Part shown: positions 23,472 to 31,428 of the stretch, in pieces
Numbering within the stretch: the stretch's first letter is position 1
Layout: every line of letters starts with the position of its first letter
Assembly (NCBI GenBank): GCA_045576855.1
Contig: JAZNHG010000037.1
Span: forward strand, 1-64,000
Origin: Colimorpha sp045576855
Lineage (GTDB): Bacteria; Bacteroidota; Bacteroidia; Bacteroidales; P3
Reading direction: 5' to 3'
Length of the DNA: 64,000 nt
The notes under the pieces: model-generated
Told to the model about the DNA's origin: nothing
The model's database searches: none
The model's input: only the letters and a program-made list of their open reading frames with translations
Position numbers and translations under genes: made by a program

Positions 23472-24917
23472 ATGGAAGAGAACGAAAAAGATATAATTCA
23501 AGAAGTTACCAACAAGGACTACGAATTTGGATTTACCACGGATATCGCTACCGACACCATCCGCAAGGGATTGGACGAGGAGGTGGTGCGACTCATCTCA
23601 CAGAAGAAAGGGGAGCCGGAATGGCTGCTGGAGTTCCGCCTCGAGGCATTCCGTCGGTGGCAGAAAATGAAAGAGCCCGACTGGGCACACCTAGAATACG
23701 AGACTCCTAATTACCAAGATATCATCTACTTCGCCGCCCCTAAACAGGAGAAGAAAAAGAGCATGGACGAGGTAGACCCCGAATTGCTAGCCACCTTTGA
23801 CAAGCTCGGCATTCCGCTGAGGGAGAGAGAAGCCCTCGCAGGCGTGGCTTACGACGCCATCATGGACTCGGTTAGCGTGAAGACCACCAGCCAGAAGGCG
23901 CTGGAGGAGAAGGGCATTATCTTCATGCCCATCAGCGAGGCCGTGCAGAAACATCCCGACTTGGTGAAAAAGTACCTAGGCAGTGTGGTGCCTTCGACCG
24001 ACAACTTCTTTGCCGCACTGAACAGCGCCGTCTTCAGCGACGGCTCGTTCTGCTATATTCCCAAGGGGGTGCGCTGCCCGATGGAGCTCTCGTCGTACTT
24101 CCGCATCAACGCCAAGGGGACAGGACAGTTCGAGCGGACACTGATAGTGGCCGACGAGGGTGCCTACGTCTCCTACATGGAGGGCTGCACGGCTCCGCAG
24201 CGCGATGAGAACCAACTGCATGCCGCTATCGTGGAAATAGTCGTCATGAAGGATGCCGAGGTGAAGTACAGCACCGTGCAGAACTGGTACCCCGGCGACA
24301 AGGAGGGCAAGGGCGGCATCTACAACTTCGTCACCAAGCGCGGCATCTGCAAGGGCAGTCACTCGAAGCTGAGCTGGACGCAGGTGGAGACCGGCAGCGC
24401 CGTGACGTGGAAGTACCCGAGCTGCATCCTGCAGGGCGACGACAGCACGGCGGAATTCTACAGCGTGGCCGTCACCAACAACTACCAGCAGGCCGACACG
24501 GGCACCAAGATGATCCATGTGGGCAAGAATACCCACTCCACCATCATGTCCAAGGGCATCAGCGCCGGACGGAGCCACAACAGCTACCGTGGCTTGGTGC
24601 AGATAGGGAAGGGAGCCGACAACGCCCGCAACTACTCGCAGTGCGACAGCCTGTTGCTGGGCGACCAATGCGGCGCCCACACATGGCCCTATATCAAGGC
24701 CGACAACCACACGGCCATCCTGGAGCACGAGGCGACGACAAGCAAGATCAGCGAGGACCAGCTCTTCTACTGCCAGCAGCGCGGCATCAGCCCCGAGAGC
24801 GCCGTTGGCTTGATAGTCAACGGCTACGCCAAAGACGTGCTGAAGAAGCTGCCGATGGAGTTCGCCGTCGAGGCGCAGAAGCTGCTGTCAATCAGTCTGG
24901 AGGGCAGTGTGGGATGA
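23472..24917 (+). CDS. sufB: Fe-S cluster assembly scaffold SufB
   Basis: A 481-residue cytoplasmic scaffold on which SufBCD builds [4Fe-4S] clusters. Recognised by DYEFGFTTDIATDTIRKGL at the start, GCTAPQRDENQLHAAIVEI, and the C-terminal ISEDQLFYCQQRGI with the conserved Cys. Length and order are standard. Unusually, sufC and sufD do not follow; the next gene is an unrelated lipoprotein, so the rest of the system must be elsewhere. Confidence 0.97.
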   Translation: MEENEKDIIQEVTNKDYEFGFTTDIATDTIRKGLDEEVVRLISQKKGEPEWLLEFRLEAFRRWQKMKEPDWAHLEYETPNYQDIIYFAAPKQEKKKSMDEVDPELLATFDKLGIPLREREALAGVAYDAIMDSVSVKTTSQKALEEKGIIFMPISEAVQKHPDLVKKYLGSVVPSTDNFFAALNSAVFSDGSFCYIPKGVRCPMELSSYFRINAKGTGQFERTLIVADEGAYVSYMEGCTAPQRDENQLHAAIVEIVVMKDAEVKYSTVQNWYPGDKEGKGGIYNFVTKRGICKGSHSKLSWTQVETGSAVTWKYPSCILQGDDSTAEFYSVAVTNNYQQADTGTKMIHVGKNTHSTIMSKGISAGRSHNSYRGLVQIGKGADNARNYSQCDSLLLGDQCGAHTWPYIKADNHTAILEHEATTSKISEDQLFYCQQRGISPESAVGLIVNGYAKDVLKKLPMEFAVEAQKLLSISLEGSVG

Positions 24918-24946
24918 GATGTTACACATATGATAGGTGAAATACC

Positions 24947-25774
24947 ATGATGAATTCTAAATGGATAATGTTGTTCTCTGCGGTGTTGTTGCTGGCTGCG
25001 TGTCGAAGCAATGATGGTGGTTGTCAGTATCAGAACTATCGTTTCAAAGACAGCACGTTGGAAAAGCAGGTGGCCGAGGCCGTCGAAGCAATGAATGTGC
25101 CAGACAGTGTGCTGTTGGCAATAGAGGATCATTTTGTGGACGGATGGGATACTTTTTATTCTCTGCCTGTTATTGGTACCTATCATCCGGAATACCACTA
25201 TGAGGTTGACAACCGCACCTATGCGGAAAGAACGGTTGGGGTGGTGGAGATTGCGGGCCACAAGTGCATGATAATCGACTCGGGATTCATAGATTCCGTA
25301 TATTTAGAAAAAGCAGCGGGCAGAACAGCTATTGAGATAAGAGCCAGCCTCCCTGACAACGACGAGAGCATCCATGAAGAGGAAGTGCACTATCTCTTCT
25401 TGGACTCGCTGGGGCATGTGGCGAAGGACAGCTTGGCAATCAATAGCAATTCGGCAATGTTTTTTGATGTTTGCTTTACTGTTGTCGAGAACGATCCGGA
25501 GTTTCCCGGTGGGCAGGACTCGCTACGGGCTTTTATGGAACGCCACCTGCGCAACCCACGACAGGTGGAGGGGAAGGTGTATGTGCAATTTATTGTGGAG
25601 CGTAACGGGCGGATGACGAACCTCGAAGTGTTGCGAGGCATAGACGAAGAGACCGACGAGGAGGTATTGAGAGTGATGCGATTGATGCCACGCTGGATAC
25701 CTGGACGCCAGCGCGACAAACTTGTCCGTGTGTGGGTATATTATCCAGTCAAGTTCAGCCCTACAGAACAATGA
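24947..25774 (+). CDS. Lipoprotein with TonB C-terminal domain
   Basis: A 275-residue lipoprotein (signal ending VLLLAAC). The last 95 residues, from DPEFPGGQDSLRAFMERHL through VEGKVYVQFIVERNGRMTNL to LMPRWIPGRQRDK, match the TonB C-terminal domain. Being a lipoprotein without a membrane helix and Pro-rich linker, it is not a classical TonB energy transducer and may bind peptidoglycan or an outer-membrane partner. The stop overlaps the next start (ATGA). Confidence 0.82.
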   Translation: MMNSKWIMLFSAVLLLAACRSNDGGCQYQNYRFKDSTLEKQVAEAVEAMNVPDSVLLAIEDHFVDGWDTFYSLPVIGTYHPEYHYEVDNRTYAERTVGVVEIAGHKCMIIDSGFIDSVYLEKAAGRTAIEIRASLPDNDESIHEEEVHYLFLDSLGHVAKDSLAINSNSAMFFDVCFTVVENDPEFPGGQDSLRAFMERHLRNPRQVEGKVYVQFIVERNGRMTNLEVLRGIDEETDEEVLRVMRLMPRWIPGRQRDKLVRVWVYYPVKFSPTEQ

Positions 25775-26379
25775 CATACAAGCTGACCACCGAAGAGATG
25801 CACCGTCTGACGGTGGAGGAGTTTCGCGAGAGCGCGAAGCTGCCGCTGACGGTGGTGCTGGACAATGTGCGGAGTCAGAACAACATTGGGTCGGTGTTCC
25901 GCACGGCGGACGCCTTCCGTGTGGAGCACATAGCGCTCTGCGGCATCTGCTCGACGCCGCCCCACCGCGAGATACACAAGACGGCCCTCGGGGCGGAGGA
26001 GAGCGTGGAGTGGAGCTACCACGAGGAGACGGTGGTGTGTGTGCGTGGGCTGAAAGAGAGAGGGTACAAGGTCTATGCCGTTGAGATTGCGCACGACAGC
26101 ATCATCTTGGGTACGCAGGCTGCCAGCCTGCGGGGCAACGACCACGGCCTGCGGGGCAATGACCGCGGGCAGGCTGCCCGCGTACCAGTGGCGGTTGTGT
26201 TCGGCAACGAGATTGAGGGGGTGCAGGAGGAGGTGATGGAGCTGTGCGACGGGGCGTTGGAGATACCGCAGGAGGGGACGAAGCACTCGCTGAATGTGAG
26301 TTGCGCCGCCGCCATTGTGATGTGGGAGATATATAAAGAAATGCGCGACCTGAAGGCCGCGCCACACGACAAAAGATAA
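25771..26379 (+). CDS. TrmH/SpoU-family RNA 2'-O-methyltransferase
   Basis: A 202-residue SPOUT methyltransferase acting on tRNA or rRNA. Motif 1 is LDNVRSQNNIGSVFRTADAF; motifs 2 and 3 are VFGNEIEGVQEEV and EIPQEGTKHSLNVSCAAAIV, which form the SAM-binding knot. A composite palindromic element (26110-26186) inserts about 26 residues right before the knot strand VAVVFGNE. The ATG at 25771 is chosen because it is coupled to the previous stop. Confidence 0.9.
   Translation: MTYKLTTEEMHRLTVEEFRESAKLPLTVVLDNVRSQNNIGSVFRTADAFRVEHIALCGICSTPPHREIHKTALGAEESVEWSYHEETVVCVRGLKERGYKVYAVEIAHDSIILGTQAASLRGNDHGLRGNDRGQAARVPVAVVFGNEIEGVQEEVMELCDGALEIPQEGTKHSLNVSCAAAIVMWEIYKEMRDLKAAPHDKR
26110..26186. repeat. 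Composite GTQAASLR palindromic element
   Basis: The outer arms GGTACGC (26110-26116) and GCGTACC (26180-26186) enclose GCAGGCTGCCAGCCTGC and further GGCCTGCGGGGCAA direct repeats. It is in frame, read as GTQAASLRGNDHG, then LRGNDRGQAARVP. It is the largest member of the family in the window. Confidence 0.88.
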
Positions 26380-26385
26380 ACGACA

Positions 26386-26742
26386 ATGACAAAGGATGAA
26401 AGAACAGAGCGTGCCAGAGGGCTGCACAAGCAGGGCTGCAACTGCTGCCAGGCGGTGGTGATGGCTTGGGCCGACAGGCTGCCGATACGGGCCGAGGATG
26501 CCATGAATGTGGCCGCACCGTTCGGCCGCGGCCTCTCGGGCTGCCGCGAGGTCTGCGGCTGCGTCAGCGGCATGGCTATGGTGTGCGGTCTCACAGGACA
26601 CACCGCCGACACGCGCACGCTGATAGAGCGCTTCCGCCTGAGCAACGGCGATATAGTCTGCGGCCGTCTGCTGGCTGCCGGCAAGAAGCCCTGCGGCGAG
26701 ATGGTGGCCGAGGCCGCCGGATTGCTGGCCGATGTAATATAA
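26386..26742 (+). CDS. C_GCAxxG_C_C family redox-type protein
   Basis: A 118-residue protein with cysteines in GCNCCQAVV, LSGCREVCGCVSGMAM and IVCGR, with PFGRG between them, the pattern of the C_GCAxxG_C_C family. The cysteines probably bind a metal or work in redox chemistry. The partner is not known. Confidence 0.85.
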   Translation: MTKDERTERARGLHKQGCNCCQAVVMAWADRLPIRAEDAMNVAAPFGRGLSGCREVCGCVSGMAMVCGLTGHTADTRTLIERFRLSNGDIVCGRLLAAGKKPCGEMVAEAAGLLADVI

Positions 26743-26760
26743 ATTCATAGGAGTAGAAGC

Positions 26761-27576
26761 ATGGAGGAATACGGAATAGTATATCTGCTGACCAATCCAG
26801 TGATGCCGGGACTGGTGAAGATAGGTATGACAGGCAAAGAAGACATCAAAACGCGGATGCGGGAGCTATACACCACCGGCGTGCCGGTGCCGTTCGAATG
26901 CCAATACGCGTGCCGTGTGAAGCGGGCCGACTGCCTCAGAATAGAGCAGGCTTTGCACAAGGCTTTCGCTCCGCAACGGGTGAACTCCAACCGTGAATTC
27001 TTCCGCATACAGGTGGAGCAGGCGGTGGCCATACTCGAATTATTCCAGCATACCGATGTCACCGACGCCGTGGTGGTCGAGATGGACAACGAATTGACAG
27101 ACGACGACCGGGCGGCAGCAACCCGGGCCAATGCCGAAAGCGGGCCGGGCAAAGTGCAGCTGCAACTGTGGCAGCGGTTCAAAGAGAGGCTGAATGCCAC
27201 CAAACGCATCCACACACAGAAGACTCCGGCACCGCGGTCCTGGTTCGACGTACCGATAGGCCACTCCAACGTGTACATATCAAACTACTGCAGCACCTGG
27301 GGCAAATACGTGGGTGTCAAACTCTATATCGGCAACAAGGCCGTGGACACCTACTTCCCGCCGCTGTGCAAACGCCGCAAAGAAATCGACCTTGCGCTGG
27401 GCTTCGCACCCAAATGGGACGCCAATCCCGCAGCCAAGGACAAGACCATCGCCATACAGCGCCAGGTGGATTTCGACGACTTCAAACAAGTGGACGAGGC
27501 GCTGGACTGGATGGTGGAGATGACGCTGAAATTCTACGATGTATTTTCCGCCGAACTGAAAAAGATGAGCGCATGA
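26761..27576 (+). CDS. GIY-YIG (T5orf172) domain protein with DUF4268-like C terminus
   Basis: A 271-residue protein. Residues 1-90 form a GIY-YIG/T5orf172 nuclease-like domain (GIVYLLTNPVMPGLVKIGMT, then REFFRI). Residues 120-265 resemble DUF4268, with WFDVPIGHSNVYISNY. Such proteins are found near restriction or phage genes, but this one lies among housekeeping genes and is coupled (ATGA) to the HD phosphohydrolase, so a role in nucleic-acid or nucleotide metabolism is possible. The start follows the preceding gene by 18 bases. Confidence 0.78.
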   Translation: MEEYGIVYLLTNPVMPGLVKIGMTGKEDIKTRMRELYTTGVPVPFECQYACRVKRADCLRIEQALHKAFAPQRVNSNREFFRIQVEQAVAILELFQHTDVTDAVVVEMDNELTDDDRAAATRANAESGPGKVQLQLWQRFKERLNATKRIHTQKTPAPRSWFDVPIGHSNVYISNYCSTWGKYVGVKLYIGNKAVDTYFPPLCKRRKEIDLALGFAPKWDANPAAKDKTIAIQRQVDFDDFKQVDEALDWMVEMTLKFYDVFSAELKKMSA

Positions 27577-28799
27577 GCACCAAACGCAAGATAATCAACG
27601 ACCCGGTGTACGACGGGTTCCTCTCGATAGACGACCCGGTGATACTGCAGGTTGTCGAGCACCCTTACTTCCAGCGCCAGCGGCGTATCAAGCAGCTGGG
27701 GCTCACCTATTTGGTCTATCCCGGTGCCATGCATACGCGCTTCAGCCACATGCTGGGCGCGCTGAATCTGATGAGTCGCGCGCTGGAGGTGCTGCGGCAG
27801 AAGGGGGTGGACATCAGCGACGAGGAGTGCCGCGGTGCCAAGCTGGCCATCCTGCTGCACGACATAGGCCACGGCCCCTTCTCGCACACCAGCGAGCACG
27901 CCATAGTCGATGTGCACCACGAGAAACTGACGCTGCTCATGATGCAGCGCATGCAGGCAGAGAGCGGAGAGTGGAGAGTGGAGAGTGGAGCCGACGCAGC
28001 AAAGGCGCTCGCGCTCTGCATCGCCATATTCAAGGACGAATACCCAAAACACTTCCTGCACCAGCTGGTGAGCAGCCAGCTGGACATGGACCGGCTGGAC
28101 TACCTGGGGCGCGACAGCTACTTCACCGGCGTCAGCGAGGGCATCGTGGGCACCGACCGTATCATCTCGATGCTGAATGTTCACGACGACGAGCTGGTCG
28201 TGGACGAGAAGGGGATATACAGCGTGGAGAAGTTCATCATCTCGCGCCGACTGATGTACTGGCAGGTGTATATGCACAAGACGGTCATCGCCGCCGACAA
28301 CGTGCTGCTGAACATACTGCGGCGGGCACGCGAGCTGACGGAGAGCGGGACCTGGCCGGCCGACCGCCTGACACAGACGCCGCTGTTCGGATTCCTGTCC
28401 CGGCGCTGCACCGAGTCGGATTTCCGCAACGACCCTACGCTGCTCGACCGCTTTGCCGAACTGGACGACGACGACGTGATGGTGGCCGTCAAAGGGTGGC
28501 AGCACAGCGACGACGAGACCCTCGGCACCCTGTGCCGCTCGCTCGTCAACCGTGTGCTTCCGGCCATACGCATCGGCACCATACCGTTCACCGGCATACC
28601 CAACGACTACTTCCACGGCACCGGCGAGCTGCACAACCGCTCCTACGACTTCGCCGACCACGAAATCAAGGTGCTCTACAAGGACGGCCGCTGCCTGCCC
28701 ATCGGCGAGGCCAGCGACCAGCTCGACCGCCACTTCCTGGAGAAGCAGGTGACCAAATACTTCTGCTATTTCCCCAAGTCGACCCCACAAACACGCTGA
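27573..28799 (+). CDS. HD-domain phosphohydrolase (dNTPase/SAMHD1-like)
   Basis: A 408-residue enzyme with an HD metal-binding core: HTRFSH (residue 54 on), LLHDIGHGPFSH (His96-Asp97) and QLDMDRLDYLGRDSY with the last conserved Asp. Relatives hydrolyse dNTPs to deoxynucleosides and triphosphate. A GAGAGTG heptamer repeat (27960-27990) adds ESGEWRVESG in a loop after MMQRMQA. The 11-bp array copy lies behind the gene. Confidence 0.88.
   Translation: MSTKRKIINDPVYDGFLSIDDPVILQVVEHPYFQRQRRIKQLGLTYLVYPGAMHTRFSHMLGALNLMSRALEVLRQKGVDISDEECRGAKLAILLHDIGHGPFSHTSEHAIVDVHHEKLTLLMMQRMQAESGEWRVESGADAAKALALCIAIFKDEYPKHFLHQLVSSQLDMDRLDYLGRDSYFTGVSEGIVGTDRIISMLNVHDDELVVDEKGIYSVEKFIISRRLMYWQVYMHKTVIAADNVLLNILRRARELTESGTWPADRLTQTPLFGFLSRRCTESDFRNDPTLLDRFAELDDDDVMVAVKGWQHSDDETLGTLCRSLVNRVLPAIRIGTIPFTGIPNDYFHGTGELHNRSYDFADHEIKVLYKDGRCLPIGEASDQLDRHFLEKQVTKYFCYFPKSTPQTR
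27960..27990 (+). repeat. GAGAGTG heptamer repeat in HD gene
   Basis: One GAGAGCG and three exact GAGAGTG units, in frame. Only one arm is present. Position is between HD-domain helices, a surface loop. Confidence 0.9.
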
Positions 28800-28867
28800 C
28801 ACCCCCGGCCGGGCGGTCGGCAGGCACGCACATCCGACATTCCACCACCGCACGATACAGGCATCCG

Positions 28868-28938
28868 AAATGTTAAAATGCAAGGATGGTGGTAGGATGG
28901 TGGTAGGATGGTGGTACGTTGGTGGTAGGATGACCCTA
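28868..28938 (+). repeat. 11-bp tandem repeat GGATGGTGGTA, copy 1
   Basis: The flank GCATCCGAAATGTTAAAATG (28861-28880) precedes five units of GGATGGTGGTA (one reads CGTTGGTGGTA) ending GATGACCC. The same flank and units occur as a reverse complement at 39438-39525. It lies behind the HD gene in the same orientation. GGATGGTGGTA creates TAG in frame, so the family cannot sit inside a gene. Confidence 0.9.
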
Positions 28939-28942
28939 ATTA

Positions 28943-29184
28943 GGGCGGAGGGTAGAGGGCGGAGGTTGGAGCGATAAATGATGAATGATAAATAATGAAT
29001 ATCAACTGACTACCAACTGCCAACTACCAACTGCCAACTACCAACTGTCAATTTCCAATTCTCAATTCTCAATTTTCAATTCCCATCCCCTCAGCGTGCA
29101 CCTGGATTTTGCAAGTTAAATAATGTTAAACATACTTTATACCATCGCGTGGTTCAAAATTCGAAATTCGAAATTCGACATTTG
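28943..29184 (+). repeat. Mixed heptamer region upstream of mpl
   Basis: Successive heptamer families: GGGCGGA/GGGTAGA (28943-28970), GATAAAT/GATGAAT (28973-29000), CAACTAC/CAACTGC (29014-29048), CAATTTC/CAATTCT (29049-29083), and after a 70-bp gap AAATTCG x3 (29157-29177). This fills most of the 473-bp gap before mpl. No promoter box is visible, so the mpl promoter is unclear. Confidence 0.85.
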
Positions 29185-29272
29185 AATTGCCGCCCATAGG
29201 CTTTTTATTGTGTGCCTGACATACTATTTCCGGTCATTTGCCGTTAAATAGGCTGAACAAAACCTGCGAAAG

Positions 29273-30787
29273 ATGAAAGTACACTTCATAGCCATCGGTG
29301 GCTCGGCAATGCACAATCTGGCCATCGCCCTGTGCCAGAAAGGGATACAGGTCACGGGAAGCGACGACGAGATATTCGACCCGGCGAAGAGCCGGCTGGA
29401 AAAGTACGGCCTGCTGCCGGCGGAATTCGGCTGGCACCCCGAGCGCATCACGCCCGACCTCGACGCAGTGGTGCTCGGCATGCACGCCCGAGTGGACAAT
29501 CCCGAGCTGCTACGCGCCCAGGAGCTGGGAGTCAAGATATACAGCTACCCGGAGTACCTATACGAGCAGAGCAAGGACAAGCTGCGCATCGTCGTCGGCG
29601 GTAGCCACGGCAAGACGACCACCACGGCCATGATACTGCATGTGCTGGCGCACTGCGGCATCGAGGCCGACTACATGGTGGGCGCCCAGCTGAAGGGCTT
29701 CGACGTGATGGTGCGCCTCTCGCATACCGCCAAGGTGATGGTCATCGAGGGCGACGAATACCTGACCTCGCCCATCGACCGTCGGCCCAAGTTCCACCTC
29801 TACCACCCCAATGTGGGCATCATCACCGGCATCGAGTGGGACCACATCAACGTCTTCCCCACGTTCGACATCTACCGCGAGCAGTTCGCCAAGTTCATCG
29901 ACTTGATCGAGCCCTACAATGGGACGCAGGCTGCCAGCCTGCGAAAACCCGGCACGCTCATCTACTGCGACGAAGACCCCGAGGTGCACCGTGTGGCGAT
30001 GGAGAACCGCCGCACCGACATACAGAAGCTGCCGTATGTGTGTCCCGAGCACCGCGTGGAGAATGGTGTTACCTATCTGCTGGGTACGCAGGCGTCTCGC
30101 CTGCATGCAGCCGGGACGGCTGCGCACCCGGTGCCCTTGCAAGTGTTTGGCCACCACAACCTGCTCAATCTTACCGCCGCCCGGCTGGCTTGCCGTCAGG
30201 TGGGAGTGACGGACGAGCAGTTCGACGAGGCCATCGCCTCCTTCGAGGGTGCCTCGAAGCGCCTGGAGCTGGTGAAGAAGAGCGACACCTGCGCGGTGTA
30301 CAAGGACTTCGCCCACGCCCCCTCCAAGCTCCGCGCCACCATCCACGCCATGCGCGAGCAATACCCCGACCGGCGACTAGTGGCCTGCATGGAGCTGCAC
30401 ACATTCAGCTCGCTGACGCAGGAGTTCCTGCAGCAGTACGCCCATGCAATGGACGAGGCCGACGTGCGCTACGTCTACTTCAGCCAGCATGCCCTGCAGC
30501 TCAAAAAGCTGCCGCCGCTGGACCCCGACGAGGTGAAGGCCGCCTTTGAGGGTACTCCGTCGGGTACGCAGGCGTCCCGCCTGCATGCAGCCGAGACGGC
30601 TGCGCACCCGGTGGAGGTCTTCACCGACAGCAAGAAACTGGTGGAGTGCGTGATTGCGTTAATGCGTAAAAGCATTAGTGCTGACACAATAACGCAATCG
30701 CACAATAACGCAATCAACCTGCTGATGATGTCCAGCGGCAACTTCGATGGCATCGACTTCAACCAGTTGGCAGAGGAGATTATCTGA
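29273..30787 (+). CDS. mpl: UDP-MurNAc:L-alanyl-gamma-D-glutamyl-meso-DAP ligase Mpl
   Basis: A 504-residue Mur ligase that attaches recycled tripeptide to UDP-MurNAc. It begins MKVHFIAIGGSAMHNLAIAL and has GGSHGKTTTT as the ATP loop and EGDEYLTSPIDRRPKFHLY, then FAHAPSKLRATI, typical of Mpl rather than MurC. Four repeats interrupt the frame: GTQAASLR (29921-29943), two GTQASRLHAA elements (30082-30129 and 30562-30609) and a hairpin TGATTGCGTTA...TAACGCAATCA (30651-30716). The uninterrupted protein would have the usual length of about 450. Confidence 0.93.
   Translation: MKVHFIAIGGSAMHNLAIALCQKGIQVTGSDDEIFDPAKSRLEKYGLLPAEFGWHPERITPDLDAVVLGMHARVDNPELLRAQELGVKIYSYPEYLYEQSKDKLRIVVGGSHGKTTTTAMILHVLAHCGIEADYMVGAQLKGFDVMVRLSHTAKVMVIEGDEYLTSPIDRRPKFHLYHPNVGIITGIEWDHINVFPTFDIYREQFAKFIDLIEPYNGTQAASLRKPGTLIYCDEDPEVHRVAMENRRTDIQKLPYVCPEHRVENGVTYLLGTQASRLHAAGTAAHPVPLQVFGHHNLLNLTAARLACRQVGVTDEQFDEAIASFEGASKRLELVKKSDTCAVYKDFAHAPSKLRATIHAMREQYPDRRLVACMELHTFSSLTQEFLQQYAHAMDEADVRYVYFSQHALQLKKLPPLDPDEVKAAFEGTPSGTQASRLHAAETAAHPVEVFTDSKKLVECVIALMRKSISADTITQSHNNAINLLMMSSGNFDGIDFNQLAEEII
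29921..29943. repeat. GTQAASLR palindrome in mpl
   Basis: GGGACGCAGGCTGCCAGCCTGCG has the same CGCAGGCT/AGCCTGCG stem as at 3236. Read as GTQAASLR before GTLIYCDED. Its base sequence here is given in two parts: GGGACGCAGGCT and GCCAGCCTGCG. Confidence 0.88.
30082..30129. repeat. GTQASRLHAAGTAAHP double-hairpin element, mpl copy A
   Basis: Two adjacent stems (GCAGGCG/CGCCTGC and GCAGCCG/CGGCTGC) are enclosed by GGGT...ACCC. Identical at 46 of 48 positions to copy B at 30562. Confidence 0.9.
30562..30609. repeat. GTQASRLHAAETAAHP double-hairpin element, mpl copy B
   Basis: Same structure as copy A, with two substitutions, 480 bp downstream in the same gene and the same frame. Both substitutions retain an open frame. 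Confidence 0.9.
30651..30716. repeat. Hairpin element in mpl, TGATTGCGTTA type
   Basis: TGATTGCGTTA (30651-30661) is the inverse of TAACGCAATCA (30706-30716), and a second copy TAACGCAATC is at 30690. Read in frame as IALMRKSISADTITQSHN, followed by NAIN. Confidence 0.8.
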
Positions 30788-30795
30788 GATTTTTT

Positions 30796-30854
30796 CTCAA
30801 TCAGAACAAAAAGAACTATCAGAATCTCTTTTGGTTCTTTTAGTTCTGATTGAG
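30796..30854. repeat. Inverted-repeat element with CTCAATCAGA termini, copy 2
   Basis: CTCAATCAGAACAAAAAGAAC and GTTCTTTTAGTTCTGATTGAG are 21-nt inverted copies with one mismatch; parts here are CTCAATCAGAAC (from 30796) and GTTCTGATTGAG (to 30854). It lies between convergent mpl and lipoprotein genes and may terminate both. Termini match those of 2402-2525. Confidence 0.8.
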
Positions 30855-30856
30855 CC

Positions 30857-31342
30857 TCAGAGCACCGCCGTGGTATCCTTCTCCAAGCTGTTCAGTTTGT
30901 GGATAGGGGAGTGCTCGCCGCAGAGGCGGTCGTGGTGGGCGGGGTTGGAGGTCTCGCAGCCTGACACGTATGCCTCGCGCACAAAAGCCATGCTTTTCTG
31001 TATGTCTATGCCTGTGCGGTACGATACCGTGTAGCTCATCGTCTCGCCCGCGTTGTTGACGAAGCGGTAGGTGTCGGTGTATTCGACATCTGCTTTCGTG
31101 CTTTCGTGGAATCCGTGTTCGTTATAGCTGTAGGGTTGCGGCGCGCGGGAAGAAAGCGGGATGTCGCGCGTGCTGCTATTCTCGGTGCTTTCGAGTGTGA
31201 ATCCCTCTTTCTCCAGCGCTTTGTTCACCTCGTCCACGGTTTGGGAGAAGGCTTTGTAGGATGTGACGCGCGCTGTGACGGTGCAGCCGCAGAATGCTGT
31301 GGCACAGAGTAGTGCGATGGCGTAAATGGTCCGTTTCTTCAT
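30857..31342 (-). CDS. Predicted lipoprotein of unknown function
   Basis: A 161-residue protein with a lipoprotein signal ending TAFCGC, followed by a soluble alpha/beta domain with KAFSQTVDEVNKALEKEGF and DVEYTDTYRFVNNAGETMSY. No family is recognised. It stands alone, with a TATTTTTG box upstream. Confidence 0.72.
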   Translation of the reverse strand: MKKRTIYAIALLCATAFCGCTVTARVTSYKAFSQTVDEVNKALEKEGFTLESTENSSTRDIPLSSRAPQPYSYNEHGFHESTKADVEYTDTYRFVNNAGETMSYTVSYRTGIDIQKSMAFVREAYVSGCETSNPAHHDRLCGEHSPIHKLNSLEKDTTAVL

Positions 31343-31368
31343 GATGAGTAAGATTTGGTTCTCGACCG

Positions 31369-31376
31369 CAAAAATA
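31369..31376 (-). promoter_or_regulatory. TATTTTTG promoter, lipoprotein gene
   Basis: Minus-strand TATTTTTG located 27 bases before the lipoprotein ATG. Confidence 0.62.
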
Positions 31377-31428
31377 GCATTTAATATTCACGTGGCAAAA
31401 TAAATTTCCGTATGTCGCGAAAAAGCAG

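Noticed and set aside
26761..27576. Defence island around the GIY-YIG protein
   Set aside because: Neighbours (TrmH-like, C_GCAxxG_C_C, HD phosphohydrolase, mpl) are ordinary genes; no restriction, methylase or other defence partner was found.
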